From assembly GCA_964036275.1 (NCBI GenBank), contig OZ038434.1:4920560-4984559 (forward strand): DNA of 64,000 nucleotides, read 5' to 3'. Made by a program: the position numbers and the translations under genes. The stretch is from Litoditis marina. Taxonomy: Eukaryota > Nematoda > Chromadorea > Rhabditida > Rhabditidae. This document shows, in pieces, positions 42,001 to 52,161 of the stretch. A model generated the notes under the pieces. It ran no database searches and had not been told where the DNA came from. It saw nothing but the letters and a program-made list of their open reading frames with translations. The stretch's first letter is position 1; each line of letters begins with the position of its first letter.

Positions 42001-45000
42001 AAGGAAGTGATATTGAGTATATATTCTATAACCATTATAAACTATGCACCTCAAACACTTACCTTTCCGCGAATAACAAACATATTTCTGTCCGTTTGTA
42101 ATGCAAACGTTTAGCTGAATTAACAATTTCACCACAACGCGTAACAAAAAAGTGGAAGCTATTTATTTTTGCCTATCTATCAGATTGTTACTAGTATTCA
42201 GTATATGAAGTTGTACTTCCTTTGGCTCGCAACGAAAAATAGGTACACATAAGCAGTAATAAACATAAGAAATTAAAAAAATATGTTCAGAAGAGTACCT
42301 CTGTCAAATGTGGCGTATGCGACAGAAAGTCCACGTCGCTCTGTTTGAGTACAATCTCATTGTTGGACAAGTCAAGAACTCGTAGGTTGGGAAGACCTTT
42401 TAGGGCATTTGAGTTGAGGTTCACTGAAACGGAAGAAATCGATAATCACCAAAGCATCAAATGTAAACACAGAATGAAATATAAACATGGTATAAAATTA
42501 CCATTTTAGCGCAGTTTATAACGGAGCGAACATATATGAGTTTTTGCATAGGCAAACTCATAATTTTATTCCTATAGGTACTCGACTACATTTGGACTGT
42601 GTGGTTTTTCCTTTTCTTTTCATAACTTGTGTGGCATCTAGACTAATGCCCAAAATATCACTTGTAACTGCGTATGCAGTAACAGACTAGTATTGTAATA
42701 ATTTAATTTAAGAATTGCATGTATTTTTATAAATTTGATTAATATATGAGTTACATTCCAACCAACCGAGACCCACCCATAGAGATGTTCAAACACAATT
42801 TACGGTTATCTAAATCATCCAGCTCCTAACTCAATTTTCAGGATTTAACCTGAACTAAACAAAACTTAATTTAGTCATTCATGTGTTTTTTGTTTTCTTA
42901 AAACTACAGCTATCCACATTAGTTTCCTTTGTTTTCCAATTCATGTTTCACGGCACATGTAATAAGTTGAGTGAGGTTTCGAAATTGTATTCTTTTTATT
43001 TGGCTGCAAACCTCGTTTAGCATGACATACATAAATTTATTAGTATGTACATGTAAAAATGTAAACCAACCAATATAATTGGCCGATATGTTGAGGGTGA
43101 GCAACCGATTGTGGTTATTCCCCCCGAACAGAGAGGCCGGCGGCAGATCCTGGAAGTTGTTTCCGTGGAACGTTATCTTCTGCAGAGATCTGGAATGAAT
43201 AGGTTTTTTTCCTTTATTTTTCTGTGAGTCTCGGTTGTCCTTTCATGAACAGCATTTTTCTACTACTCTACCAGGCGTCACAGACAAGTATTCCAGAATT
43301 TACGACATCTAAAATGAAACGTTCACTTTACGTTTCGATCAATTTGTTTTCATGTGAGTTATGGGTTGTTTTCAACTGAAATGTTTTTATCTACCACTTC
43401 ACCGGGAGTCGCTATAACAATTCTTCCAGAATTTACAAGATACAATATGAAATGTTTTTTCCTTTCTTTTTCTGTGAGTCTACTCTCTACTACTCTACCA
43501 GGCATCACAAACGACTGAATTTCAGAATTTGAAACAACTGTAATAAAAAAGCTCAGTTTACATTACTTCTCTGTGAATATTGGGTCAACTAACAGGGTTT
43601 GGCATAGAATGTTCCATTGACAAGCTTTCGGAGTACTGTCGTTTAGAATTTACGCTGTGTCTATTTGAGTAACTATTGATGAGAAGATAGATACGCCTGT
43701 CATAGAAAACACAAGTAGGGTGATTTTCATGGAGCAATAACTTGTTCGGATGATTTTTGTGCATAGGTTTGTTGATAATTGTGAGAAGAACAGTTACCCA
43801 ATTACACTACCAGCATGTTAATCTTTCAAATCCGAACACATTTAGCTTTCCACATTTAACAGTTAACTTTGATTGGCAGTAATGACACAAAAAAGTCGAC
43901 TAGCGAGACTTCCTATAGACGGTTCTCCCTAGTGCTTCATTTCCCCTTTGAGCCCTCTTGGCTTTTTTTAGTTTTTTCGGTGCAAGCGCGGCAGTCATAA
44001 ATATTTGAATCGGAGCCTGAATTTGCCTCATAAAATATAGGTCCCCAAGCGAAACACTCATTCATAATATCTCAATGAGGCTGGGAAAATTGCGAGCAGA
44101 AACATATGGCAACGAGCTTTCATGGCGAATCGAATCTCAGCAATGAGGTTCTAGTTTAACAGACTTTCCAAAACAACAATTATAGTTTTTATTTTAGTGT
44201 TAAAGATAGACGATTATGTGAACCGATCACAACGCTTCGGTCCTTCCAAAAGCAATACATTTTTCAATGGCAGGTTGAAAGACCGATACGTGGGGATTGG
44301 TCCACGTAATCGTCCTACTTTAAATAAGGTAAAATTGAGTTCGAATCCCACAATTTTCCTAAATAAAAAACAAGGACTAACCGTACAAGTTTGCTCAACC
44401 ATTCTGCTCATGTTCGAAAACATTAATTAAACTGAGCAGTAAAAATTTACTTAGAGAATTTGAAAACCTTCGACTTGAATTGACAACTTCCCTGTTTTTC
44501 ATAATCGATAACGTTATGTATGGATACGATACAAAAAGCCAAAACCAACTTGTAATGGTTATTGACGTTAAGGAATATTTCCGTGTCGACGAATTGTGCA
44601 TTTATGCAGGCCAGTTCGCCCTCCTCCTCCTTACACTGACAGGCGGCATAGTCCTGCAGCTCACCGCGACAAATGTACTGCGAGTTAGGGTCTTGCTGCA
44701 AAGGGTTATTTCTGATGCCGGGGTGTTCCCTTTGAAGGACGACAATTATGTGGACCAATCCCAGCGCTTCACTCCTTTAAATTGCAATACATTATTCAAT
44801 TACAGGTTAAAGGACCAATGTGTCGAAATTGATTCACATAAACGTCCTACTTTAAGTCAAGGTTTCGGTTTTTTTTTTCAAGATACAAACGAATATTTGG
44901 TCATTCCTTATAGTTTGATCTGCCTACCCATAGGTGCACTTGTAATGAGACCTATATGCAGCGTGATCAATGTACAAACACATCAATAGAGAGAGCGTAT

Positions 45001-45414
45001 ACAATTTCCTCTTGAGCGACCCCTGTACTTGACTCTTTCAAGTTGACTGTTCATTCGTCCATAAAAATCAAACTGTTCAGACAAACTTTACCGTAACCTT
45101 CACCTCCCATGTAGTACCTCATGAGATTCCCACTGTCTTCAGTATTTCTTAGTATGTTGCAATTATTCTTTAATATGTTGCTTCCAATCGTTAAAAATTT
45201 CAATGCTCAGCACAACGTCGACAAATAAAGTATAAAGAGTACCTATTGTTTCCAGTGATGTCTACATACTTTTATTCTGTAATTGAAAAGACACAGTTCA
45301 ATACATATTCTTATTCTTACCTCCTGTGGGTAACGTTGTCGTTCCCGAGCTTCTCCCACCCCCAAAAGGGAGATGAAGAGGATGAGAACAGACGATATAG
45401 TGACAACTGGGGAC
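39072..45414 (-). CDS. TPBG/5T4-like leucine-rich-repeat cell-surface protein with GPI-type tail
   Basis: Extracellular LRR protein whose plan matches trophoblast glycoprotein (TPBG, WAIF1), a Wnt-pathway antagonist at the cell surface. Eight exons join in phase: 45414-45321, 44695-44550, 43189-43071, 42423-42299, 41957-41859, 41036-40879, 40390-40252 and 39248-39072; the initiator Met must lie in an unseen upstream exon. Order: signal peptide (ISSVLILFISLLGVGEA), LRRNT cysteines (YICRGELQDYAACQC), LRRs (LPNLRVLDLSNNEI, LQVLDLSYNFLSSVP, PSLSHLDLRQNFLKTL), and a non-LRR insert with an NRT glycosylation site between repeats, as in TPBG. LRRCT follows: NPFHCDCNSKDYVTWLRST, then LVCD and KLDC. 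It ends TLSKLILFFLFAGILF-stop with no cytoplasmic tail, suggesting a GPI anchor. About 350 residues. TPBG orthology is inferred from architecture and LRRCT. Confidence 0.82.
39617..39890. mobile_element. Foldback DNA element with 9-bp target duplication (MULE-like)
   Basis: A perfect 9-bp direct repeat GAACTTTTG (39608-39616 and 39891-39899) brackets inverted ends GGCCAATTCT...CTAACCGGG and CCCGGTTAG...AGAATTCACC. Pairing continues through GTTTTTAGGTAACCTAAC against GTTAGGTTACCTAAAAC and further GGTAACC blocks. A 9-bp duplication with long inverted repeats suggests Mutator-like (MULE) origin, but other superfamilies make 9-bp duplications too. It lies in the last intron of the LRR gene. Confidence 0.82.
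40639..40815. mobile_element. hAT-like MITE with perfect 8-bp target duplication
   Basis: Starts CAGGGGTGACCACAAG and ends AAGTTTTTGGTTACCCCTG, an inverted pair. It is flanked on both sides by ATTGTGTA (40631-40638 and 40816-40823). The CAGGGGT terminus and 8-bp duplication are typical of hAT. It contains a 14-G run at 40761-40774. Located in the LRR gene intron between the exons ending 40879 and starting 40390. A decayed relative lies at 4600-4795. Confidence 0.88.
41045..41176 (+). mobile_element. 130 bp terminal-inverted-repeat MITE, copy E
   Basis: Well preserved: TATACTGTCATTCAATTGCA at the left, core ACTCAGAAACGTACAATGAC and CACGATGTCTCATTAGAATG, right end CTTCTAGTATA. Its left edge is only about 9 bp upstream (in transcript sense) of the LRR exon starting at 41036, so the 3' splice site's pyrimidine tract partly falls in the element. 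Confidence 0.82.
44200..44323. mobile_element. Palindromic 125 bp MITE, copy 1
   Basis: Near-perfect hairpin: GACGATTATGTG at the left is matched by CACGTAATCGTCCTAC at the right, with CTTCGGTC against GACCGATACG inside and a short AATACATTTTTCAATGGCAG centre. Ends carry TTAAAG and CTTTAA. It lies in the LRR gene intron just after exon 44695-44550. Confidence 0.83.
44731..44855. mobile_element. Palindromic 125 bp MITE, copy 2
   Basis: Same family as 44200-44323 and 56597-56725: AAGGACGACAATTATGTGG at the left and CACATAAACGTCCTACTTTAA at the right. It starts 36 bp upstream, in transcript sense, of the LRR exon at 44695, covering the usual branch-point zone. The 169-codon plus-strand frame that includes it is not a gene. 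Confidence 0.82.
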
Positions 45415-45427
45415 CTGAGAGGAATAT

Positions 45428-45552
45428 TATAGGTAAATTGAATAGTTACGTAAAGTTAGCATTATAATGAGACATCGTGCACTATGACATTGCACGTTTC
45501 TGAGCTTTGCTGTGCAACATGTTTCACGTGACTGCAATTGATTAACAGTATA
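45428..45552 (-). mobile_element. 130 bp terminal-inverted-repeat MITE, copy F
   Basis: Reverse-oriented copy containing AATAGTTACGTAAAGTTAGC, ATAATGAGACATCGTGCAC and ACATGTTTCACGTGACTGCA, and ending TTAACAGTATA. Its edge is about 14 bp upstream of the signal-peptide exon of the LRR gene (starts 45414). Confidence 0.8.
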
Positions 45553-46964
45553 AGATTAGATCAGGGTCGAAACGATTTTGAGTGGCATCTTTCACTGAGC
45601 ACATATTTCCATGATAACATCCAAGAAGTATAGGATTATTCGATTATTGCTTTTTTTTCTACGACAATGACAAGTTATGATAATTACGTCATATGTGATT
45701 TTTCAGAGCACACATGTTCATGAATCGCACTAATCAAGGGGGACAACCAGACATAAGAAAAAGGTTTGAAGACTTTACGATCTCCAAGAACTCTTGCATG
45801 ACCGAAAAAATGCTGATAGTTTCAATGGTTGCAAAGCTCAAAAGCCTACTGTAGCAAGTCTACGGGCGCAAAGAATAGGAACAAAAAATACGGAAAAAAT
45901 GTAATTAATCAATTAACCGAGGAGATGTGAAGGAAACTTAATTTTTTAGGAGGTAGTTATCACCGAAAACAGTGTTTGATACAGTTTCTAGATGAGTATT
46001 TTTCTAGATCGAAAAATCGGAGCAAAGTTCACTAAATACGTAGTAGAAAGTGTTTTAATGCTCTTTCCCAAAGCAAAAACATTATAACGTTCCAACAACG
46101 TAATGAACCAATGAAATTTACTATCAAGTTAAAATGTATTCAGGTAACCGTCTTCTTCAAACAGAACTAAAAAAAACTTATTGCTGTCCAGAAAATGTGG
46201 GGCAGGCGAGCTCGAAAGCACGTCAATTACTTTTCGAATACGAAATTGCGCTCGTTCGTCGTTGTCCTTTGAACAATCTTGAACTGAAGCGAACTATGGG
46301 TGGTCCATCATGACGGAAAACACAAAACACACAGCGATATGTTAGAATATAATAGAATTTTATTTGCAATCGAACACATTATTTGCCACATATGACATAT
46401 GATGTGGCACACCAACTGGGTAAATGAAGAGAAAGGTTGAGAAGAAAAGGTATGCTAATAATAACTGTGACTCTGTATCGGATAGCAACCCAAACAGTGT
46501 ACGAAAGGTGCTGTAATTTTGTCTTCAAAAGAGGTATACTTTTTGAGCTTGTTCAAAAACAAACCCGTTTTTAATTTTACCAAAGATTAAGCCAATGGAG
46601 TCGAATCATGCGGAAAGTGTGTGCTCTCCAGGTATAGATCATCTCGCGCGCTGGTGCACATGTACAGTATGACATTGTCCGAACTCTATCTAGAACTCAA
46701 GCTGTGAATACTGTAATTGGTCACGTGTGGGTGATGTAGAGTGAATTTCTATAGTAAAATTTGAAATTTTCAAACTGCGTAGTATTTTTTAGTGTAAAAT
46801 CACTGTTTCGTGCTGCTTTTCAGTGAAAAAGAAATTTTAGTGGCGTTGACTGGGAATAATGGTCATTAGGGGGTGGTCTATCATAATGAAGATGGAAATT
46901 GGTGGAGGAGGGGTAATGGATGCTTTCCATGAAGGAGCCAGCCAGGGACCCCCGGATATACGGA
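45553..46964. other. 5' flank of the LRR gene, no exon recognised
   Basis: The missing first coding exon (initiator Met) of the LRR gene should lie here or further right, but no short ATG exon with a donor in the required phase could be singled out. A small palindrome ACATATGACATATGAT sits at about 46389. Confidence 0.35.
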
Positions 46965-47290
46965 CACAATATCGATTGGGGGGCAGAAAGAGAGGGAGAG
47001 AGAGGAGGGAGAGGGAGAGGGAGGAGGGAGAGAGGGAGAGGGGAAGGGAGAGAGGTGGGGGGTAGAGAGAAAGGGGGGGGGGAGAGAAAGAAGGGAGAGA
47101 GAGAGAGAGAAGGGAGAGAGAGGGAGAGGGAGAGAGAGGGGAAAGGGGGGGGGGGGAGAAAGGAAAAAGCGGAGTGTAGCGAAAAGGAGGGAGTGCGAAG
47201 ATGAAGAGGAGGATGGAAGAGGAGGGAGAAATGAAGAGGCGTGAGAGGGAAGAACAGGGTGAGAGAAAGAGAGAGAAAGAGATAGACTGA
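46965..47290. repeat. Polypurine tract (GA/GGA-rich)
   Basis: More than 300 bp, nearly all purine on the plus strand, with runs of 8-10 G at about 47076 and 47146. Frames on both strands are compositional artefacts. Confidence 0.9.
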
Positions 47291-47974
47291 GAATGAAAGA
47301 CAGGAAGTTCCACATCGAGACTACCGCGATTCAGCTATAGATGGTGTCAAATGTATACCTGGCGGTACACAGCATAATTTTTGAACAACAAATTTTCTGC
47401 TTCGGTCGGGGTTCGAGCTCGCGGATACACCGAATTTTATCCTATTTCCTTGTTTGTATATTGTTTACGCGTAGTGTATATACTATCCCCATTGACAGTT
47501 TGAGAGAAGTGTACTACAAACTAATAGTATTTAGATAGATTATTTACAAATTACTACTACACTTGTAGAATTAGAGAAGAAATTTCATCTTGAACAGCAT
47601 CATCTACATTCATATACTGAAAATTAAGAAAATTCAGGAAATGAAAAGTATGTTGCTTAGCTAAGAGCTCTAACATTCGACATGTATTTTGAGAGTAAAA
47701 AAGCTTGATGAACAGGTGTTCTCGGTAAAAATAGATACACTAACATTAAAACAAGGTATAATAACAAGATTTTACGGAAACTATCTCAGCCGTGTGTCAC
47801 TTCATACATAGAATAACTCATTTGCACCAGAATTATTCTTATTCGTATTTACTGAAAATGAACCTTGACAGAGGAAAGATGTTGGGGAGGAGAGTGAATT
47901 GAATTGTTGCTGCGTATGTAATAGCCTGGGGCGAATTGATGTGTAATGACTCTCATATGGCATGCGAACGGCTA

Positions 47975-48380
47975 GATGGAGAGGGGAGAGAGAAAGAGAG
48001 AGGGGGTAGAGGGAAGAGAAACATAGAGACACAGAGAGAGGGTAGAGGAAAGACAGACATAGAGACACAGAGAGAGGGTAGAGTAAAGAGAGACATAGAG
48101 ACACAGAGAGAGGGGTAGAGAAAAGAGAGACCTAGAGACAGATAGAGCGGGATGGACGGAAGAGAGAGGAGAAAGGAAGTTAATGAGAGGGGGAGAGAAG
48201 ATGGAGAAAGAGAGAGGAGAGAAAGAGAGGAGGAGGTGAAGCAGAGAGGAGGAAAGAGAGAATAAGAGAGAAGAGAGAGAAGGAGAGAGCGAGGAAGAGG
48301 AGAGAGGAAAACGATAGAGGGATGAAAATAGAGGAAGAAAGAGAAAGAGAAAAGGGGAGGGAGAGAGATAGTCGGAGCAG
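47975..48380. repeat. Polypurine tract with a 36 bp minisatellite
   Basis: Within 48004-48140 a 36 bp unit built on GAGACACAGAGAGAGGGTAG and AGACATA is repeated about three and a half times with few changes. The rest is irregular GAGA/GAAGA sequence. Confidence 0.88.
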
Positions 48381-48884
48381 TGTTGGAAGAAAACCAATCC
48401 ACTGATGTGGAGGGGGATCGGGAGCAAAAACTGACATAACGAACACCAAAAAACGGTGCCCCAATTCAATTTGACAATTCCCAAAGCAAATCAGAGAGCC
48501 AATTTGGACAGATTGTTCGACATTGAGAAACCGAAGAACGTGATATATTTTGAACAGCAAAAATTTGCGCTAATTAGAGTAAACATCAATAGGGTGAGAT
48601 AGAGTCACGTATTTTTTCAAATAGAAATCTAGTCACGTAGAACGCAGTTTTTGAGAGTTGGCGGTTTAGGAAAAAAAATTCAGCAATTTAGTGAAGCTTT
48701 GTTTCCTGTGAATGGAAAGAGGTCAGAGAGTACGTTGTGCAACTGTGAAAGACAAGAACAATACTGAGAAATAATATAATGACTCCCAGTCTTTGGGCTT
48801 TTTGGAAGTCTTGATAATGAGGACCACGTGCCCTCGAAACGACTTTGGAAATAATGAGGGGACAGCTAGAGGAAAACGAGAAGA

Positions 48885-48980
48885 GGGAGGAAGAGAGAGA
48901 GAGGGGGAAGGAGAGGACAGAGAGAGAGAGAGCGCGCGAGAGAGATAAGAGGGAAGAAAAGAAAGAGATAGGGAGAGATC
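48885..48980. repeat. GA-rich tract
   Basis: Polypurine block immediately preceding the 45 bp tandem array. Confidence 0.85.
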
Positions 48981-48987
48981 AGGTGAA

Positions 48988-49257
48988 CAACTCTGAGAAA
49001 CTTAGGTGGTGGTAGTAACTACAATTATATATCAACTCTGAGAAACTTAGGTGGTGGTAGTAACTACAATTATATATCAACTCTGAGAAACTTAGGTGGT
49101 GGTAGTAACTACAATTATATATCAACTCTGAGAAACTTAGGTGGTGGTAGTAACTACAATTATATATCAACTCTGAGAAACTTAGGTGGTGGTAGTAACT
49201 ATAAACATATATCAGCTCTAAGAAAGTTAGGGGAAGGTAGTATTATTGAAAATCATT
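48988..49257. repeat. 45 bp tandem repeat array, six units
   Basis: Units begin CAACTCTGAGAAACTTAGG. Four (48988, 49033, 49078, 49123) are identical, the fifth (49168) varies near its end and the sixth (49213-49257) is degenerate. Because 45 is a multiple of 3 the minus strand stays open through the array, but there is no start context, signal or homology to call it coding. There are no spacers, so it is not CRISPR-like. Confidence 0.95.
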
Positions 49258-49771
49258 CCCAGTGAAGACATACCTTTTGAAATCAACAAATATATGCTGT
49301 CTCGAAATACAGCTCAGCGGTTGTGGTACTGATATGGTAGCTAGGTTAGAACATTTGTCAGAACAGTCGCTTTAGTATAGAATGTATACAACATTATTTT
49401 ATCTTTTTTCTATGTTCTTTTCACCATTCTCTTTTTGGCAACCTTTCGCGTTTCAAACTTTCGTTCCGTTATTACACACTGTGTAATAAATATTTGATTT
49501 GATTTGATTTGATTGAGTTGATAGACGTACTCGGAATATATTATACCATAAGCAACTCTACCAAAGAAATCTGCGGGTCTATAGATTACTGTAAAGCGCA
49601 GAAAGTGGAAAATTAGCGAGCTCTGGATTTGATAATCTGTTCTCGAGCTTATCAGGTAACTGGAGGATGGTAAGTGCATTCTGATTGCAGCAGATTGAGC
49701 GACAATTGCGCTAAATTGAGATTATGCCAACGCGGCTGCTACATGACATGAAACAACATGAACTGATGATG
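49258..49771. other. No recognised gene; short (TTTGA)n
   Basis: A five-unit TTTGA microsatellite lies at about 49491-49514. No coding signature. Confidence 0.5.
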
Positions 49772-49863
49772 AATGAGAGGAGGGAAGGGAGAGAGGAAAA
49801 GAGAGAGGGAGAGAGAGAGGGGAGATAGACAGCAAAGAGAGAGAGGGGGAGACAGAGAGAAAA

Positions 49864-49908
<45 letters not shown>

Positions 49909-49921
49909 AAGATAGGGGGGG
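49772..49921. repeat. GA-rich polypurine tract
   Basis: Includes an almost perfect (GA)n of about 35 bp at 49874-49906 and ends in a G run. Confidence 0.9.
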
Positions 49922-50249
49922 GGGAGCCGTTTTCTTCTCTAATTACTCTGGTTGTTACGCAGTGTACGATGGATGGGGTAGGGGATAATTGTAGGCTGTT
50001 ACAATTAACATGGGCGGATGTGAATTACGGGATAAGAAGACTTATGGGAAGGGAGGGAGATAGACATATGGAGAAGGAGAGAACAGACAGTCAGAGATAG
50101 TGAGAGAGATATCGAGACGATCCGAAATGTATTTGACTTTAAGCCACCCTAATGATCTATGGTCATGAGTCATGAGAGTCTGACACCAACAAATTGCGAT
50201 TTGTTCTCTATGGAAAGAGCCAGGATACAGGAGAGAAGCGCAAACCACT

Positions 50250-52161
50250 TGATAAATCTAGTAAAAGGCAGTAAAACCTGTTTTGAAGAAAAAGCTGCAT
50301 AGTAGTTTCAAAGTTCATAGAACTAATGTTTACTTGCTAAAAATAAGATCTGTCAATTATGTGGCAAATTTTCTTTCCTGGTTCTGAGGCATGGTAGGAA
50401 TTAAAGGACATTTCGATATTTCGAACGAAACAAATTTAATTCACATGAAACAAGAACTCCAACGGTAAATAAACAATCAAAAATAAAACACGTTCACTGT
50501 CACGTACTTAAAAAATAGCATACGCTTACAATGTGAAAATGTCAATGGGAGCCACACAAAACATAAATTAAAAACTGAACATAAATTAAAAACTGATACT
50601 ACAATCAATAAATAAAATGAACCCAAGCTATGAGTGTTAACTATATGTTGTTCGTCATTTTTAATAAATGAAATACTAACTTCCCTAACAAATACATTAT
50701 TGTTTAAACAAATTATGACATTTTAAGCCTAAAAAAATTCTCAAGAAAACACTGAAGTGAATCCATACACACTCTTGCTCCTGCCAAACAATAAATCTAG
50801 TTTGATTTTCGTAAATACCTAGAACTAAAACTCATTTTTCTTCCGCGCATTGAAAGCCAAAGAGCAAAGTTGACTGTAGGATCACTCCAGCAAACGCAAA
50901 AAAATTCTTATTAAAAATCAATAATAAGTGATCAGTTTATCAATAAAATCAATAAATAGACTAAATAAAAGATCGAAGACGTGATTAGAACATGTACCGG
51001 AAGTTCGCACGACCAACCAATTCCTCAGCGTGATCTAGAAGAAAGGCCAAGTACGAATTGGTTTTCTCTTAACGAACCGAACCGATGAAGCGAACCGATC
51101 GACCTAAATCCGACAGGATTAGCGAGTTGAATGTACTGAGATCGAACTTCTGATCAATAGGGTTTGAAGTTCGAAATATATCAAACTCGGTTTAACTAAA
51201 CATATTTGGAAACTCGGTTCGCTTCAGTCAGGTCGGTTTCGGAGATATTAACGGATTTTCTCAAGCTTATAGTTTGTAGTTTGAAGATAACATTGTGAAA
51301 TAAAACGCAGTTTGTTCAATTAATTCCTAATTTCAGCCGAAAAACCACACTCGGCTAATGTCATCATAAGTGATGTGGCCAACAGAAATCGATAGAAATA
51401 CGGTGTTTGAACTGTGTGATCAGACTACAAAACAGGGTAGAATATCATGGATTGACTAGTTGAACCTATTTCAAGGTAAAACAGAATGCTTTCCTAAACC
51501 TGCCAACAAAGTCGTCCCCATAGGTGAACTTCAAGCCAAACTAAAGTGAACGTGTGTAACCCTAAAACGGGCATGAGAATTTCTGCAAAAGTGCTAATTT
51601 CTCTCGTTTATCGCGTTCCAAATAGTTTTCGCTTCGTAAAACGAGCGTAAGTTCCAGAAAAGGACCAAGTATGAACATGTGTCAGCGCCATTTTGACGGG
51701 GTGTGTCACCTATGATCGCGCCCAGTTTCTTTTGAGCGCTGGTTGATATATGAAAACCACCAACCTTTTTCAGGTATTTGGGTTAGCAGGCTGCTGAGAG
51801 GCGCCCCGAGGGGACGAAATTGTTAAACCGACATCCCATGCCCATCTAGACGCCAGACCGTAATTGAAAGCGTCTAGAAACAGAACGGGAATACCAGATA
51901 CAAGCAAACTGGTAGCTAGCAGCAAACATCAGTAATATTCGACTACTGCTTGGGACATTCCATGCCTATTTGGATGCCAACCCGTGATTGGAAGCGTTTT
52001 CATTAATGCGTAGTTTCTTTGATACCGGGAGTGTGAACGACCCGATTTTCCAGAATACTGATAATTTGACCTTCCTAACACAAAATATATCTTTCTACCC
52101 TCTTTTGTAGACGATCGAGCCGAATCACCTGATTTTCAATCAAATTCTGTGAACGAGCAAG
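50250..52161. other. 3' flank of the zinc-finger gene with decayed repeats
   Basis: 51833-51876 and 51956-52000 are diverged direct repeats sharing GACATyCCATGCC, GGATGCCAACCCG-like and TTGGAAGCGT blocks. 51075-51245 contains inverted GAAGCGAACCGA/TCGGTTCGCTTC segments from an old foldback. No gene was recognised. Confidence 0.5.

Noticed and set aside
44480..44989. 169-codon plus-strand frame
   Set aside because: It is antisense to an LRR exon and crosses a palindromic MITE; the minus-strand exon has clear LRRNT cysteines and splice sites.
46837..48560. Several long Ser/Leu/Pro-rich minus-strand frames (100-170 codons)
   Set aside because: They are translations of polypurine tracts in stop-poor composition, open in several frames at once.
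48988..49257. CRISPR-like array
   Set aside because: The units are contiguous 45-mers without spacers, in a eukaryotic context; an ordinary minisatellite.
51750..51830. Alternative last exon of the zinc-finger gene with acceptor CGCCTCTCAG
   Set aside because: Phase gives a stop after three residues; 52214-52162 is also unproven but gives a longer natural end.
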